From positions 1 to 48,083 of the forward strand of contig PMIJ01000192.1 of assembly GCA_003157015.1 (NCBI GenBank): a stretch of DNA of 48,083 nt. The letters run 5' to 3'. Source of the DNA: Bacteroidales bacterium (GTDB lineage Bacteria; Bacteroidota; Bacteroidia; Bacteroidales; VadinHA17). The position numbers and the translations under genes were made by a program. Below, in pieces: positions 16,144 through 25,403 of this stretch. The notes beneath the pieces were generated by a model, which ran no database searches, was not told where the DNA came from, and saw nothing but the letters and a program-made list of their open reading frames with translations. How positions within the stretch are numbered: the stretch's first letter is position 1; every line of letters starts with the position of its first letter.

Positions 16144-16243
16144 ATACCCCCTTAAACCCCCTTAATGGGTGCTAATTCAGAAACTTTTAAGAAAAATCCA
16201 AAAAAAATTGAGTTATACCCACCTTGAAGGGGGGTCAAAAATT
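16144..16243. repeat. C-tract/G-tract inverted repeat in the murI-korA gap
   Basis: Left part (16144-16172) holds two copies of ACCCCCTTAA; right part (16218-16243) holds TTGAAGGGGGG. They could pair as arms of a ~100-nt fold. The gap (15935-16264) shows no open frame with coding character. The element may be a degraded dispersed repeat or a 3' structure of the murI transcript. Confidence 0.45.
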
Positions 16244-16264
16244 AAAGATGATTGCGGATGTTAC

Positions 16265-17065
16265 TCAGCTCCAGATATCTGCTTTCTTCAGATCAATTTC
16301 GCCTTCAAAAAACATCTTGGCAATCTTTTCAAAATAAGTTGTATAGTCTGAAATAAAAAACTGGTCCTTTACCTTTCCGGAATCGTTAAGAAGGTTGTTC
16401 TTGTCAAGTACCTCTCTCAGGATCATAGAAACAATCCTGGCTGAATCAACAACTTCGACATTAAAATTGAAAATTTTGCTTATCTGGTTTTTAATTATCG
16501 GATAATGTGTGCAGCCGAGTATTAATGCCTGGATATCTGCAAGTGACTCGTTTGATAAATAGGTGCGAATAATAGCGTTACTGATATCGTCGAATATGAA
16601 TCCTTCTTCGATCATCGGAACCAGCAATGGTGTTGCCATAGAAACAACAGTCGCAGTCGGTAATTTTTCCTTTATTTTCTTTTCATAAGTTCCTGAACTG
16701 ATTGTCCTCTTGGTGCCTATAACTCCTATTTTAGTGAAATTCCTTGTACTCATGTAGTCAACTACCGGGTTGATCACATCAATGAGAATTGTTTTGCCTT
16801 CAAATTCTTTTTTTAACGAATCGAATGCTGAGGCCGAAGCAGAGTTGCAGGCAATCAGAACGACTTTTGAGTTATGTTCAAGCAGAAATTCAGTTATACG
16901 ATGGGAATAGTACCTTATAGATTCCGCTGATTTGTCCCCATAAGGCAGATGAGCCGTATCACCGAAATAGATTAGACTTTCTGAAGGCAAAATCTGTTTA
17001 ATAGCATGTGCTACCGTTAATCCGCCCACACCCGAATCAAAAATTCCAATTGGTTGTTCTTTCAT
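16265..17065 (-). CDS. murI: Glutamate racemase
   Basis: 266 aa, standard length. It interconverts L- and D-glutamate for peptidoglycan. The two catalytic cysteines are Cys73 (IACNSASA) and Cys185 (LGCTHYP); the N terminus GIFDSGVGGLTV and YFGDTAHLPYG are diagnostic. It follows the ompH genes on the same strand, but a good hairpin terminator at 17092-17126 separates them, so it may have its own promoter in the short gap. Confidence 0.95.
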   Translation of the reverse strand: MKEQPIGIFDSGVGGLTVAHAIKQILPSESLIYFGDTAHLPYGDKSAESIRYYSHRITEFLLEHNSKVVLIACNSASASAFDSLKKEFEGKTILIDVINPVVDYMSTRNFTKIGVIGTKRTISSGTYEKKIKEKLPTATVVSMATPLLVPMIEEGFIFDDISNAIIRTYLSNESLADIQALILGCTHYPIIKNQISKIFNFNVEVVDSARIVSMILREVLDKNNLLNDSGKVKDQFFISDYTTYFEKIAKMFFEGEIDLKKADIWS

Positions 17066-17091
17066 CCTTCTGTGTTTTTAACTCTTCCTCT

Positions 17092-17126
17092 ATCAAAGAG
17101 AAAAGGCTGCCCTTCTGAGCAGCCTT
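17092..17126 (-). terminator. Rho-independent-like terminator after ompH
   Basis: AAGGCTGC (17103-17110) pairs with GCAGCCTT (17119-17126) around an 8-nt loop. Read on the minus strand the stem is followed by TTTTCTCTTT. It lies 20 bp after the stop of the downstream ompH gene and before murI, and so probably ends the bamA-ompH-ompH transcript. Confidence 0.75.
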
Positions 17127-17146
17127 ATAGTATAAATATTTATGAA

Positions 17147-17668
17147 TTATTTTAAGCCAAGTTTTGTTTTAACAAGTGGCATAACATTAACACTTTTTGT
17201 TTCATCAAAATAAAGCAGGGCGCCTTTGGCAACGTCGAAAACATAGAAAAATCCGTTCTCTTTTCCAACATCTTTTATCGCCTTATCCACTTTTGTGTAT
17301 ATTGGTTGGAACACTTCACTCTGCTTATTCTGAAGTTGCGTTTGGGCATTTGTCTGAAAGTCCTGGATCCTTTTCTGCATATCCATCAGTTCCTGTTCTT
17401 TAGTCTGTTTTACAACATCACTAAGAGTTTTGGCCGCTTTTTGATAAACATCGGTTTTATTATTAAATTCAACCTGCATCAATTCCAGGGCATTAACAAG
17501 TTCTTTACGGAATTTCTCGAGTTTAACTGTGGCAGAATCATATTCCGGCATTGACTGAATGAGTTCATCACTATTTATATGCCCAAATTTAAAGCTCTGA
17601 GCTATTGCACTTTGCCCTGCCAACGCAACAATAATCATTAAAGATGCTATACTTATAAATCTTCTCAT
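17147..17668 (-). CDS. OmpH/Skp family periplasmic chaperone (copy 2)
   Basis: 173 aa. Signal peptide (residues 1-23, ending AIAQS), then an OmpH domain: 'GHINSDELIQSMPEYDSA' beta-strand, a charged coiled-coil arm (~50-130, rich in K, E, Q) and the closing 'FFYVFDVAKGALLYFDE' strand. Skp-like trimers hold unfolded outer-membrane proteins in the periplasm and hand them to BamA. The gene is second in the bamA-ompH-ompH series. It diverges strongly from the other copy, so the two may have distinct clients. Confidence 0.88.
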   Translation of the reverse strand: MRRFISIASLMIIVALAGQSAIAQSFKFGHINSDELIQSMPEYDSATVKLEKFRKELVNALELMQVEFNNKTDVYQKAAKTLSDVVKQTKEQELMDMQKRIQDFQTNAQTQLQNKQSEVFQPIYTKVDKAIKDVGKENGFFYVFDVAKGALLYFDETKSVNVMPLVKTKLGLK

Positions 17669-17709
17669 TTTAAATAATTTTATTAAACAATTTATGCAAA
17701 AGTAATTAA

Positions 17710-18225
17710 TTAATTTTTATAACCTAATTTTTCAAGAACCTGGTCACTGATGTCGAATTTTGGATTAGCAAACAGTATATTCCCACCTGCTGCAGTATCA
17801 AAAATGACAGCATAGCTTCCGTCAATAGCAATTTCTTTTATTGCTTTAATTATCTCATCCTGAATTGGTTTAACCAATTCTTCCCTTTTTTTGAAAAGTT
17901 CACCGTCAACACCAAAGTATTTATTCTGGAGATCCTTCATCTCTTTTTCCTTTGCAACAATAGCTTCTTCTCTTTTAGTCTTCATATCCTGTGACAGAAG
18001 AACTGACTCATTCTGGTACGATTTATACATTTGTTCAACAACAGCATACCCGTCGGAAACCTCTTTTTCCCATTGTTTGGAGAGTTTGTCGAGCTGTTCC
18101 TGAGCTGTATTGAACGCAGGAATGTTCTTCCTTATATATTCAGAATCGACAAAAGCATATTTCTGAGCAACGGCCATGGCAGAAGTCAGAATTAAGAATC
18201 CGATTAACATCCCTATTTTCTTCAT
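17710..18225 (-). CDS. OmpH/Skp family periplasmic chaperone (copy 1)
   Basis: 171 aa. Signal peptide (1-20, ending MAVAQ), 'KYAFVDSEYIRKNIPAFNTA' opening and a long coiled-coil arm (~45-130), then 'SYAVIFDTAAGGNILFANP'. It has the same fold and role as the next gene: a periplasmic holdase for beta-barrel proteins. It lies 23 bp after bamA and 41 bp before the second copy, all on the minus strand. The tandem duplication next to bamA is typical of Bacteroidota. Confidence 0.9.
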   Translation of the reverse strand: MKKIGMLIGFLILTSAMAVAQKYAFVDSEYIRKNIPAFNTAQEQLDKLSKQWEKEVSDGYAVVEQMYKSYQNESVLLSQDMKTKREEAIVAKEKEMKDLQNKYFGVDGELFKKREELVKPIQDEIIKAIKEIAIDGSYAVIFDTAAGGNILFANPKFDISDQVLEKLGYKN

Positions 18226-18248
18226 AGCAGTAAATATTTATAACTTAT

Positions 18249-20789
18249 TTAAAATTCTTGACCTATAGTAAATTGGAATTGTGAATGATTAGCATTTGGA
18301 TATTTTGCAGGTTCAGGAACTGCATCGAAACCATAACCCCAGTCAACACCAAGTAATCCGAACATTGGGAGATTGGCTCTTACGCCAATACCTGCCGAAC
18401 GGTTCATTTTGAAAGGGTTATATTCATTAAGTGAATACCAGGCTCTTCCTGATTCGAGGAATGACAGAACATAGATTGTAGCCTGGGGGTTCAAAGACAC
18501 CGGATACCTGAGTTCAAGTGTGATTTTTGAATAGACATTTCCCGATGGAACAGTTGGTTTAAGAGGGTCACTTGGAGTGAGTGATCCTACTCCATCGCTG
18601 CCTGATCCATAACCCCTTAGCTTGATCATATCACGTCCGTAAAAACTGTACCCTGTCATTCCGTCACCTCCAACTGAAAAGTTTTCAAATGGAGACGGCC
18701 CTATATCTTTATTATAAAAACCGATATAACCGAAAGCAAAACGTGCATTTAGAACCAGTTTATCATTATTCTTTAACAATGGATAATAATATTCTGACTT
18801 GAATGTCCATTTATGGAATTCTATAAACTTGTATTTCACCTGATCAGAAGCATTTTTCATGTTCTGGCCGCTTATAAGTGAATATGGCGGAGTTGCCTGC
18901 AACGAAAGGGTAAATGACGACCCGCTTTCGGGATATATCAGGTTAGGACCCGTTGAGAACCTCGTCAATCTTGTGGTGAGGCTAAAAAGGTTTGATGTTC
19001 CATTATCAAAAAGGAATGAGTAAACCGTATAATTATTTAAATTATATCTCTGATAGTTCAATTCACCATATAATGAGAAGTAGTCATCGGGCCAAGAAAG
19101 TCTTTTACCAAGACCTACTGTTGCACCCTGAATAATCATAGACTGATGGCCATCGGACCCTGCGCTCGTTCCATTTGTCATGACCGACTCATACAGCGAT
19201 ACGGAAAATGTATTTGGGTTTTTACCTCCGAGCCACGGTTCAACAAACGAAATATTATATGATGTATAAATTTTCCCGTTTGACTGAACCCTCAAACTAA
19301 TCGACTGACCGTCTCCGGAAGGATACGGATGCCACTCGCTTGGCTTGAAGAAGTTACGCATGGAAAAGTTATTGAATCTGACTCCTACCGTACCGACAAG
19401 CATACCTGCGCCCCAGCCTCCGGAAATTTCAAACTGGTCATTTGCTTTTTCTTCAAGCTTATAGAGAAGATCAACTGTACCGTTTGTAACATCAGGAAGA
19501 GGGTCCGGTTTGATCTTTTCCGGATCGAAATGACCGAGAACTCCTAACTGACGGATAGACCTTACAATATTGGTTTTGCTGAACAGGTCTCCCGGTAGCG
19601 AATAAAGTTCACGGCGGGCTATATGTTCGTTGGTCCGTGTATTGCCTGTAATGAGAACATTATTAAGGTAAGCCTGATCTCCTTCATAAATTCTGACTTC
19701 AAGATCGATCGAGTCATTGTCAATTTTTGATTCAACGGGAGTTAACCGGGAAAACAGGTAGCCATGATCCTGGTACAGGTTGCTTACAGCATCCGCAGCA
19801 CCTGAAGATCCGTTTAATCTGTCGTCAATAAGTGTCTGGTTATATACTGTTCCTTTTTCAACATTAAACACTTTTTTAAGATCCTCCTTTTTATATACAC
19901 TGTTGCCTACCCAATCCACATTTCTGAGAAAGTACTGTTTACCTTCATCGATTTTAATCTTTAAACCCACCCTGTCTTCCGATACAGTATAGAGGGAATC
20001 GGAAATGATAGTAAAATCCTTGAATCCGTTATCATTGTAAAAAGTAGTGAGCTTCTGTTTATCTTCAATGAACTTGTCCTTGATAAATTTTGAGGCCCTG
20101 AAAAAGTTGAGATTTTTAACCTTTGTCGATTTCAATTTTCTACGGAGCTTTGAGGCTTCAAAAAACTCATTCCCGACAAATGTGATGTTTGCGATCTTCA
20201 CTTTTTTCTTTTTGTCGACATTTACATTCAGGATGACATTATTCGGCTGGTCGGGATCATCTTTCTGAACATAAACGACTTGAGTGTTCAGGAAACCTTT
20301 TTCAACAAAATGGTCTACAATTATTTTCTGAGCCGTGTTAAGAAGGTAAGGAGTCACCTGTGATCCGATGGGAAGATTTATCTTTTTATTAAGATCTGTT
20401 ATCTCCGATGTTTTCAGTCCATTAAGCTTGATTGCTGATATCCTGGGCCTTTCCTGCAGGTTAATATCAAGAAAAACTGTATCTGATTGTACCTTTGATA
20501 TAGAGATTCTTACATCGGAAAAAAGACCCTGTTGCCATAATTTCTGTACGGCAGTAGTTACTGCATCGCCCGGAATAGTAACCGACTGACCTATTCTAAG
20601 ACCGGAAATTCCGATAAGAGCGTTTGTATCAAGAAATCTGACACCGGTTACTGTCACACCTCCTATTATATAGTCTTCAACAGTCATGAAATCGACAATT
20701 TTCTGCTTTTCCTGTGCATTCAGCAAAAGGCTCAAAAATGCCAGAAATGTTGCAATAAAAGTCCTTCTAAATTTTAAGATCACCATCAT
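18249..20789 (-). CDS. bamA: Outer-membrane protein assembly factor BamA
   Basis: 846 aa from the ATG at 20789. A longer frame to 20855 overlaps uppS by 62 bp and lacks conservation, whereas the chosen start sits 4 bp after the uppS stop and begins directly with a signal peptide (MMVILKFRRTFIATFLAF, ending LNAQ). Residues ~40-430 form five POTRA domains (for example 'GLRIGQSV', 'VDKKKKVKIANITFVGN', 'GDQAYLNNVLITGNTRT'). The remainder is the 16-strand Omp85 barrel, with the family 'VGGDGMTGYSFYGRD' lid-lock region and a C-terminal strand ending in Phe (FQFTIGQEF). It inserts beta-barrel proteins into the outer membrane with the two Skp-like neighbours. Confidence 0.95.
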   Translation of the reverse strand: MMVILKFRRTFIATFLAFLSLLLNAQEKQKIVDFMTVEDYIIGGVTVTGVRFLDTNALIGISGLRIGQSVTIPGDAVTTAVQKLWQQGLFSDVRISISKVQSDTVFLDINLQERPRISAIKLNGLKTSEITDLNKKINLPIGSQVTPYLLNTAQKIIVDHFVEKGFLNTQVVYVQKDDPDQPNNVILNVNVDKKKKVKIANITFVGNEFFEASKLRRKLKSTKVKNLNFFRASKFIKDKFIEDKQKLTTFYNDNGFKDFTIISDSLYTVSEDRVGLKIKIDEGKQYFLRNVDWVGNSVYKKEDLKKVFNVEKGTVYNQTLIDDRLNGSSGAADAVSNLYQDHGYLFSRLTPVESKIDNDSIDLEVRIYEGDQAYLNNVLITGNTRTNEHIARRELYSLPGDLFSKTNIVRSIRQLGVLGHFDPEKIKPDPLPDVTNGTVDLLYKLEEKANDQFEISGGWGAGMLVGTVGVRFNNFSMRNFFKPSEWHPYPSGDGQSISLRVQSNGKIYTSYNISFVEPWLGGKNPNTFSVSLYESVMTNGTSAGSDGHQSMIIQGATVGLGKRLSWPDDYFSLYGELNYQRYNLNNYTVYSFLFDNGTSNLFSLTTRLTRFSTGPNLIYPESGSSFTLSLQATPPYSLISGQNMKNASDQVKYKFIEFHKWTFKSEYYYPLLKNNDKLVLNARFAFGYIGFYNKDIGPSPFENFSVGGDGMTGYSFYGRDMIKLRGYGSGSDGVGSLTPSDPLKPTVPSGNVYSKITLELRYPVSLNPQATIYVLSFLESGRAWYSLNEYNPFKMNRSAGIGVRANLPMFGLLGVDWGYGFDAVPEPAKYPNANHSQFQFTIGQEF

Positions 20790-20793
20790 TTTA

Positions 20794-21540
20794 TCATTTT
20801 TCCGAAACTTGTTCACTTGTTTTTCCAAATCTTCGTTCTCTCTTCTGGAAGTCAATTATAGCATTATAAAACTCATCTTTACCAAAATCAGGCCAAAGTG
20901 TTTCTGTAAAGTAAAACTCAGCATAAGCTACCTGCCACAAAAGGAAATTGCTTATACGTAATTCACCACTGGTTCTGATAAGCAGCTCCGGATCAGGTAT
21001 TCCACAGGTGCAAAGGTAATTTTCGAAATCCGTTTCAGTTATTGAATCCGGATCTAGATTCCCTTTTTTTGCAGATATTGCCATTTTTTTTGCCGCCTCA
21101 GTAATCTCCCATCTAGAACTGTAACTCAATGCTATGATCAGGTTAAGTCCGGTACCTGCAGAAGTCAGTTTTATTGTTTCAAAGAGCCGATCTCTCACAT
21201 CGTCAGCAAGCCGTGCCATATCACCAATTGCCATGAGTCTGATATTATTTTTTAATAATGTCTCTGTCTCATTGCTAAGAGATTGGATCATAATTCCCAT
21301 TAAAGCAGCTACTTCTTCATCAGGCCGTCCCCAGTTTTCGTTTGAAAAAGCATAAAGGGTGAGAAAGCTGATTTCAAGTTCGGCAGCAGTTTCAATAACT
21401 TCCCTGACCGCATTGACGCCCTGCTGATGCCCGAATATTCTGTCAAGCCCTCTTTGCCGCGCCCATCTTCCGTTCCCATCCATAATAATTGCTACATGTG
21501 AAGGCAATTTATTGCTGTCTATCTGCTTCCTTAACTGCAT
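20794..21540 (-). CDS. uppS: Isoprenyl transferase (undecaprenyl diphosphate synthase)
   Basis: 248 aa. A cis-prenyltransferase that makes the C55 carrier lipid for peptidoglycan and other envelope polymers. Catalytic Asp21 lies in AIIMDGNGRWARQRG; 'TLYAFSNENWGRP' (~79-91) and 'DPELLIRTSGELRISNFLLWQ' are diagnostic. It starts 3 bp after the DUF6089 stop and is followed 4 bp later by bamA, so translation is probably coupled in a single envelope operon. Confidence 0.95.
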   Translation of the reverse strand: MQLRKQIDSNKLPSHVAIIMDGNGRWARQRGLDRIFGHQQGVNAVREVIETAAELEISFLTLYAFSNENWGRPDEEVAALMGIMIQSLSNETETLLKNNIRLMAIGDMARLADDVRDRLFETIKLTSAGTGLNLIIALSYSSRWEITEAAKKMAISAKKGNLDPDSITETDFENYLCTCGIPDPELLIRTSGELRISNFLLWQVAYAEFYFTETLWPDFGKDEFYNAIIDFQKRERRFGKTSEQVSEK

Positions 21541-21543
21541 AAC

Positions 21544-22221
21544 CTAGCGCTTCTTTTTAGAATTCAATTCTCCATAAGCGGGACATCCTGCCAATTTATT
21601 ATAGATTTTCCATGTGACCGCTATTCCAGTGAAAGTGTACCAGTCATTATTATGAATCCATGAATAATCTGACGGGGCAATTAAATCTTTTACGCCGTCA
21701 AAGTTATCATAAAAAGTTTTACGAAAACCATATTCGGCCTCCAATCCGATATTTTTATAAATATTTACTTTAAAACCAAATGAAAATGGTATTACAGGTA
21801 TAAAGGTGGAAGATACAGTATTAACAAACGCAACTCCCACTCCTGCAGCGAAATAGGGAGTAAAATTCCATCGCTTGCCTTCCGTTGAATAGCGTAAAAA
21901 ATTGAACTCAAATTGTGTTGCAAGTTCACTCACAGTTCCTGAGAAAGATGCAGCTCGCGCCTGTTGAAAGGCATTACTAAAATCGAGGTCGTTTCCACGC
22001 AATCCACCTATAAACAGGTTTGCCCTTAAAGCTTCACGCGGGTTTAAGTTATATCTGTAAAAAAAACCACCGGCCGGGAGTGGTGAATATAATGGCCTGG
22101 TCGGATTTATATCGCCAAAGTACGATGAGACACCTGCAAATACCCCATAATCAGAATTACGCTGACCGGATAAGGAGAGTGACAGAAATAAAAACAACAA
22201 TAACCAGTGTATTTTTTTCAT
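21544..22221 (-). CDS. DUF6089 family outer-membrane beta-barrel protein
   Basis: 225 aa. Signal peptide 1-19 (ending LSGQR), then alternating aromatic/polar strands with 'GVFAGVSSYFGDINP' near the start and 'VGVAFVNTVSS' in the middle, typical of the small DUF6089 barrel that neighbours uppS in many Bacteroidota. Function is unknown; location is the outer membrane by inference. It ends 'LAGCPAYGELNSKKKR' in a basic tail. It sits between a second barrel gene and uppS with short gaps. Confidence 0.75.
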   Translation of the reverse strand: MKKIHWLLLFLFLSLSLSGQRNSDYGVFAGVSSYFGDINPTRPLYSPLPAGGFFYRYNLNPREALRANLFIGGLRGNDLDFSNAFQQARAASFSGTVSELATQFEFNFLRYSTEGKRWNFTPYFAAGVGVAFVNTVSSTFIPVIPFSFGFKVNIYKNIGLEAEYGFRKTFYDNFDGVKDLIAPSDYSWIHNNDWYTFTGIAVTWKIYNKLAGCPAYGELNSKKKR

Positions 22222-22242
22222 TAAAACTGATCCAGCTCTTTG

Positions 22243-22992
22243 TCATCTGAAGGAAGGCCACCCATGGACTCCGGTCTTCAGCTTATAAGTAAATGTAAAA
22301 TTGAAAAAATAATAAACGTCATTTGAGCGGGAATATTGTGAAGGATAACCATCGAGTTTATCAGAAAATGTATATCTGCCGGCTAATTCAACTCCAAAAT
22401 TAAAATTGGGAGAATATATCAATGTACTGCCCACGCCAACAGGGATGACAGCTGTAAATCCTCCTGCATTGAAACCAAAACTTTCAAGTTTGCTGTTTGG
22501 TGTTACCGAATACCCCAGTCCACCAATGCCGGAAAACACATAGAAGTCAAGCGACTTAAAGATTCCGTTAAGTCCGAAATTATCGCCTTTGCTGAAAAGA
22601 TAGCTGTTTTCCGATTTATTTTTAATAAAATAATACTCACCAATTAGCGCAGGTTCAATTATTTGAGTTGATGCTGCAAATCCCCTGTTCTCATTCGACC
22701 CTCTTGTATCAGTTGCATGCAACAAACCTGATGTTAAGCTTAGCCTGATATCTACTGTCTCAGTAACTCTGTATTTAAAACTGACATCGAAGTCAAATCT
22801 TGTCTGTCTCAAGGCTATATCGCGTAAGCCCAGAATATTTTTAGTCTGTGAATAACCCCCTATATTTCCAAAGAAAAACGATGGTCCTAAACCTGCAACT
22901 ATCTCATACCTTCTTTGTTTCCAAATCGACTGAGCATTAGAATACGCCACAAGAAAACAAAGTAGTAATAGGGTTAGAGAGGACCGTTTCAT
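22243..22992 (-). CDS. Outer-membrane beta-barrel protein, paralogous in type to its DUF6089 neighbour
   Basis: 249 aa. Signal peptide 1-20 (ending YSNAQ). The mature part has short amphipathic strands ('YEIVAGLGPSFFFGNIGG', 'FSGIGGLGYSVTPN', 'NFGVELAGRYTFSDKLDG') and ends in an arm with aromatic strands. The glycine-rich 'GLGPSFFFG.IGG' opening parallels the neighbouring DUF6089 protein, suggesting an ancient duplication. It is the likely first gene of the envelope operon; a -7 box lies at 23018-23025. Function unknown. Confidence 0.7.
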   Translation of the reverse strand: MKRSSLTLLLLCFLVAYSNAQSIWKQRRYEIVAGLGPSFFFGNIGGYSQTKNILGLRDIALRQTRFDFDVSFKYRVTETVDIRLSLTSGLLHATDTRGSNENRGFAASTQIIEPALIGEYYFIKNKSENSYLFSKGDNFGLNGIFKSLDFYVFSGIGGLGYSVTPNSKLESFGFNAGGFTAVIPVGVGSTLIYSPNFNFGVELAGRYTFSDKLDGYPSQYSRSNDVYYFFNFTFTYKLKTGVHGWPSFR

Positions 22993-23017
22993 ACGAATTT
23001 AGGTGTTATTACAAAAA

Positions 23018-23025
23018 CAAATATA
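23018..23025 (-). promoter_or_regulatory. Putative -7 box for the barrel-uppS-bamA-ompH operon
   Basis: On the minus strand this is TATATTTG, a full TAnnTTTG match, 26 nt before the start of the 249-aa barrel gene. The -33 position would fall inside the end of nadK and does not read TTTG. Confidence 0.45.
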
Positions 23026-23035
23026 CTAATTTATC

Positions 23036-23914
23036 TCAATTCCTGCGGTCAGCACCCCACATAAGCTTATTTCGAAGCGTACTGTAAAAATCCCTGCCTT
23101 TAAGCATTACAGTTTTGATTTTCACCGGTGCTCTCATTATATGAATCTCTTCGCTGAATGATACTTTCCTTGATCTGAAGTCGCATGTAGCCAGATATTC
23201 AGTGCTTCTGCCTTCAATCACCATTCTGATCCGCCCTTCTCCGGAAAGAACAATTGGCCTGATAGTCAGATTATGCGGCGCAATGGGGGAAATTATTATA
23301 CTCTCATCCTCAGGCGAGAGGATTGGACCTCCCACACTCAGATTATAGGCAGTTGATCCCGTTGCAGTCGAAACAATCAACCCGTCAGCCCAATATGTAT
23401 TAAGGTGTGTATCATCAACAAATACGCTTATGGTTATCATACTAAGATCCGCTTTCTGAATAGTAATTTCGTTGAGCGCTGAAGAAGAATTTCCATCGAA
23501 TATTCCCTCAGGCCGTGTTATTTCCAGAAGACACCTTTCTACAATCTCATATTCATTATTACATAACATATCTACGGAATGGCTTATTTCTTCAGTGGAA
23601 ATATTGGCCAGAAAACCCATCCTTCCGGTGTTAACTCCAGCAATCGGGATTCCAAGGTCTTTTACCTTAAGAACGGTTTCCAGAAAGGTTCCGTCGCCTC
23701 CGACACTTAAAACCAGGTTGGCAGTTTCTGAATCAAATGAACGGCTGACTGACCTTTCAATTACGTCCCAGTCAGATCCGGTACCCTGATTTTTTAATTT
23801 CTGACAGACAGAGGTTTTAATCCCTCGCCTTGAAAATGCATCAACCAGCCTGTCAACTCCATTCCTGGTTTTTAAATTGTTATCCTTGAAATATATTGCC
23901 ACTCTCTCTAGCAT
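23036..23914 (-). CDS. nadK: NAD kinase
   Basis: 292 aa. Phosphorylates NAD to NADP using ATP or polyphosphate. GGDGT (72-76) and NTGRMGF (95-101) are the catalytic and NAD-binding motifs, with the later 'STATGSTAYNLSVGGP' also intact. The gene begins 3 bp after the CBS-domain gene on the same strand; the pair (plus divergent pdxJ) is a common Bacteroidota arrangement. Confidence 0.95.
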   Translation of the reverse strand: MLERVAIYFKDNNLKTRNGVDRLVDAFSRRGIKTSVCQKLKNQGTGSDWDVIERSVSRSFDSETANLVLSVGGDGTFLETVLKVKDLGIPIAGVNTGRMGFLANISTEEISHSVDMLCNNEYEIVERCLLEITRPEGIFDGNSSSALNEITIQKADLSMITISVFVDDTHLNTYWADGLIVSTATGSTAYNLSVGGPILSPEDESIIISPIAPHNLTIRPIVLSGEGRIRMVIEGRSTEYLATCDFRSRKVSFSEEIHIMRAPVKIKTVMLKGRDFYSTLRNKLMWGADRRN

Positions 23915-23917
23915 AAT

Positions 23918-24583
23918 TCATATGTTTAGGTATTTCATCAGAAGGTCAAATCGTTCTGAATAAAAGCGATCCATAGAATCATTTGTCGATACCCAGGTCT
24001 TTACTTCATAGTTATACCTTTCAAAAGTCCTGATTATGGAAATCAAATCACCGGTATTTACTTTCAGGGTTACTTCAAGCTTGGTTGATTCAGGCGGAGA
24101 AGTGATATACATGCTGAGCACTTTAACATTATTACTCTCAACAATCTGTGCTATCTGGGAAAGGGAATAATCTCTTTCAATCAGTTCAAGCACTATTATT
24201 CCGCCGGGCTGATCCATTGACGATATTCCGGCAAGATGCCTGATAAGGTCATTTGTTGTAATTACCCCTAAATAATGGTTTTGACCGTCAAGAACAGGTA
24301 CTATCGAAAGTTTCAAACGTGAAGCCAGGCCAATAACTTCAAAAATATGCTGATTTTCTTCAGCATATGGCTTAAACAAGGTAAGAGTATGATTTCCAAT
24401 TGGTTCCTCAGGTTGATTCATATCATATATATCGGCATCTGAGATAAGACCAAGAAAATCCTGGTTATTAACTATAGGCAGATGTGATACCCTGAAAATC
24501 TCCATCCAGTTCAAAGCTGTCTGCCCCAGGTCAGAAGTTTTGAGCGTAGGAATTATTTCAGATATTAAATCTTTGGCAATCAT
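23918..24583 (-). CDS. CBS-pair protein with C-terminal ACT-like domain
   Basis: 221 aa. Two CBS motifs (~1-60 with 'HLPIVNNQDFLGLISDAD', and ~70-122 with 'SIVPVLDGQNHYLGVITTNDL') form a Bateman module that usually binds adenine nucleotides. A third part (~125-221; 'GGIIVLELIERDYSLSQIAQIV') has an ACT-like pattern. No catalytic domain is attached, so it is probably a nucleotide-sensing regulator. Coupling to nadK (3-bp gap) hints at a role in NAD(P) or energy balance, but this is inference. Confidence 0.85.
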   Translation of the reverse strand: MIAKDLISEIIPTLKTSDLGQTALNWMEIFRVSHLPIVNNQDFLGLISDADIYDMNQPEEPIGNHTLTLFKPYAEENQHIFEVIGLASRLKLSIVPVLDGQNHYLGVITTNDLIRHLAGISSMDQPGGIIVLELIERDYSLSQIAQIVESNNVKVLSMYITSPPESTKLEVTLKVNTGDLISIIRTFERYNYEVKTWVSTNDSMDRFYSERFDLLMKYLNI

Positions 24584-24678
24584 GCTACTTTTATTTTCAT
24601 CTAAAATAGTAAAAAAAAATCCAGTTATTGTAATTTTGCATCACAATTAGAATACGGACAATAATTATATTTATTATA

Positions 24679-25392
24679 ATGACAAAGTTAAGCGTTAATA
24701 TCAATAAGATTGCAACTCTGAGAAATGCACGCGGTGGAAATGTTCCAAATGTATTAAACGCGGCTATTAACTGCCAGCTTTTTGGCGCCGATGGTATTAC
24801 AGTTCACCCGCGTCCCGATGAAAGACACATCAGGTATAATGATGTACTTGAGATCAAACCTCTCATTACCACTGAATTTAACATTGAAGGTTATCCTTCG
24901 GAGGAATTCATAACACTGGTTCTGTCTGTCAAACCCGACCAGGTCACCCTGGTGCCTGACCCCCACGATGCCGTCACTTCAAATGCCGGATGGGACACAC
25001 TGAAAAACAGGATTTTTCTTACCGAAATAGTTTCGGAATTCAGGAAAGCAGGTATCCGTACATCCCTCTTTGTAGATACTAACCCTGTAAATATAGAAAA
25101 TGCTGCTCTTATTAAAACGGACAGGATTGAGCTGTATACCGAGCCATATGCAACATCATTCAATTTAAATGCAATTGAAGCTATAGAACCATTCACAAAA
25201 GCTGCCGTGATAGCCCGGACTGCCGGACTGGGAATAAATGCGGGCCATGACCTAAACCTTGATAATCTTAAATATTTCCATCAGAACATACCCTGGATAG
25301 ATGAAGTCTCTATCGGTCATGCCCTTATATCAGACGCTCTCTACCTGGGACTAGAAAATACCATTCAGATATATAAGCGTCAACTGGCCTGA
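24679..25392 (+). CDS. pdxJ: Pyridoxine 5'-phosphate synthase
   Basis: 237 aa, normal length. Condenses 3-amino-2-oxopropyl phosphate with deoxyxylulose 5-phosphate to form PNP (DXP-dependent vitamin B6 pathway). The TIM-barrel marks are visible: '[17 protein letters not shown]', '[17 protein letters not shown]', '[18 protein letters not shown]', and '[13 protein letters not shown]'. Divergent from the CBS-nadK pair across 95 bp; TAATTTTG (24631-24638) is a possible -7 box with no good -33. Confidence 0.95.
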   Translation: MTKLSVNINKIATLRNARGGNVPNVLNAAINCQLFGADGITVHPRPDERHIRYNDVLEIKPLITTEFNIEGYPSEEFITLVLSVKPDQVTLVPDPHDAVTSNAGWDTLKNRIFLTEIVSEFRKAGIRTSLFVDTNPVNIENAALIKTDRIELYTEPYATSFNLNAIEAIEPFTKAAVIARTAGLGINAGHDLNLDNLKYFHQNIPWIDEVSIGHALISDALYLGLENTIQIYKRQLA

Positions 25393-25403
25393 CCACATAG
25401 CGG

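Noticed and set aside
20790..20855. Longer bamA start overlapping uppS by 62 bp
   Set aside because: The shorter start begins with a good signal peptide 4 bp after the uppS stop; the extension is hydrophilic and lies in uppS coding sequence.
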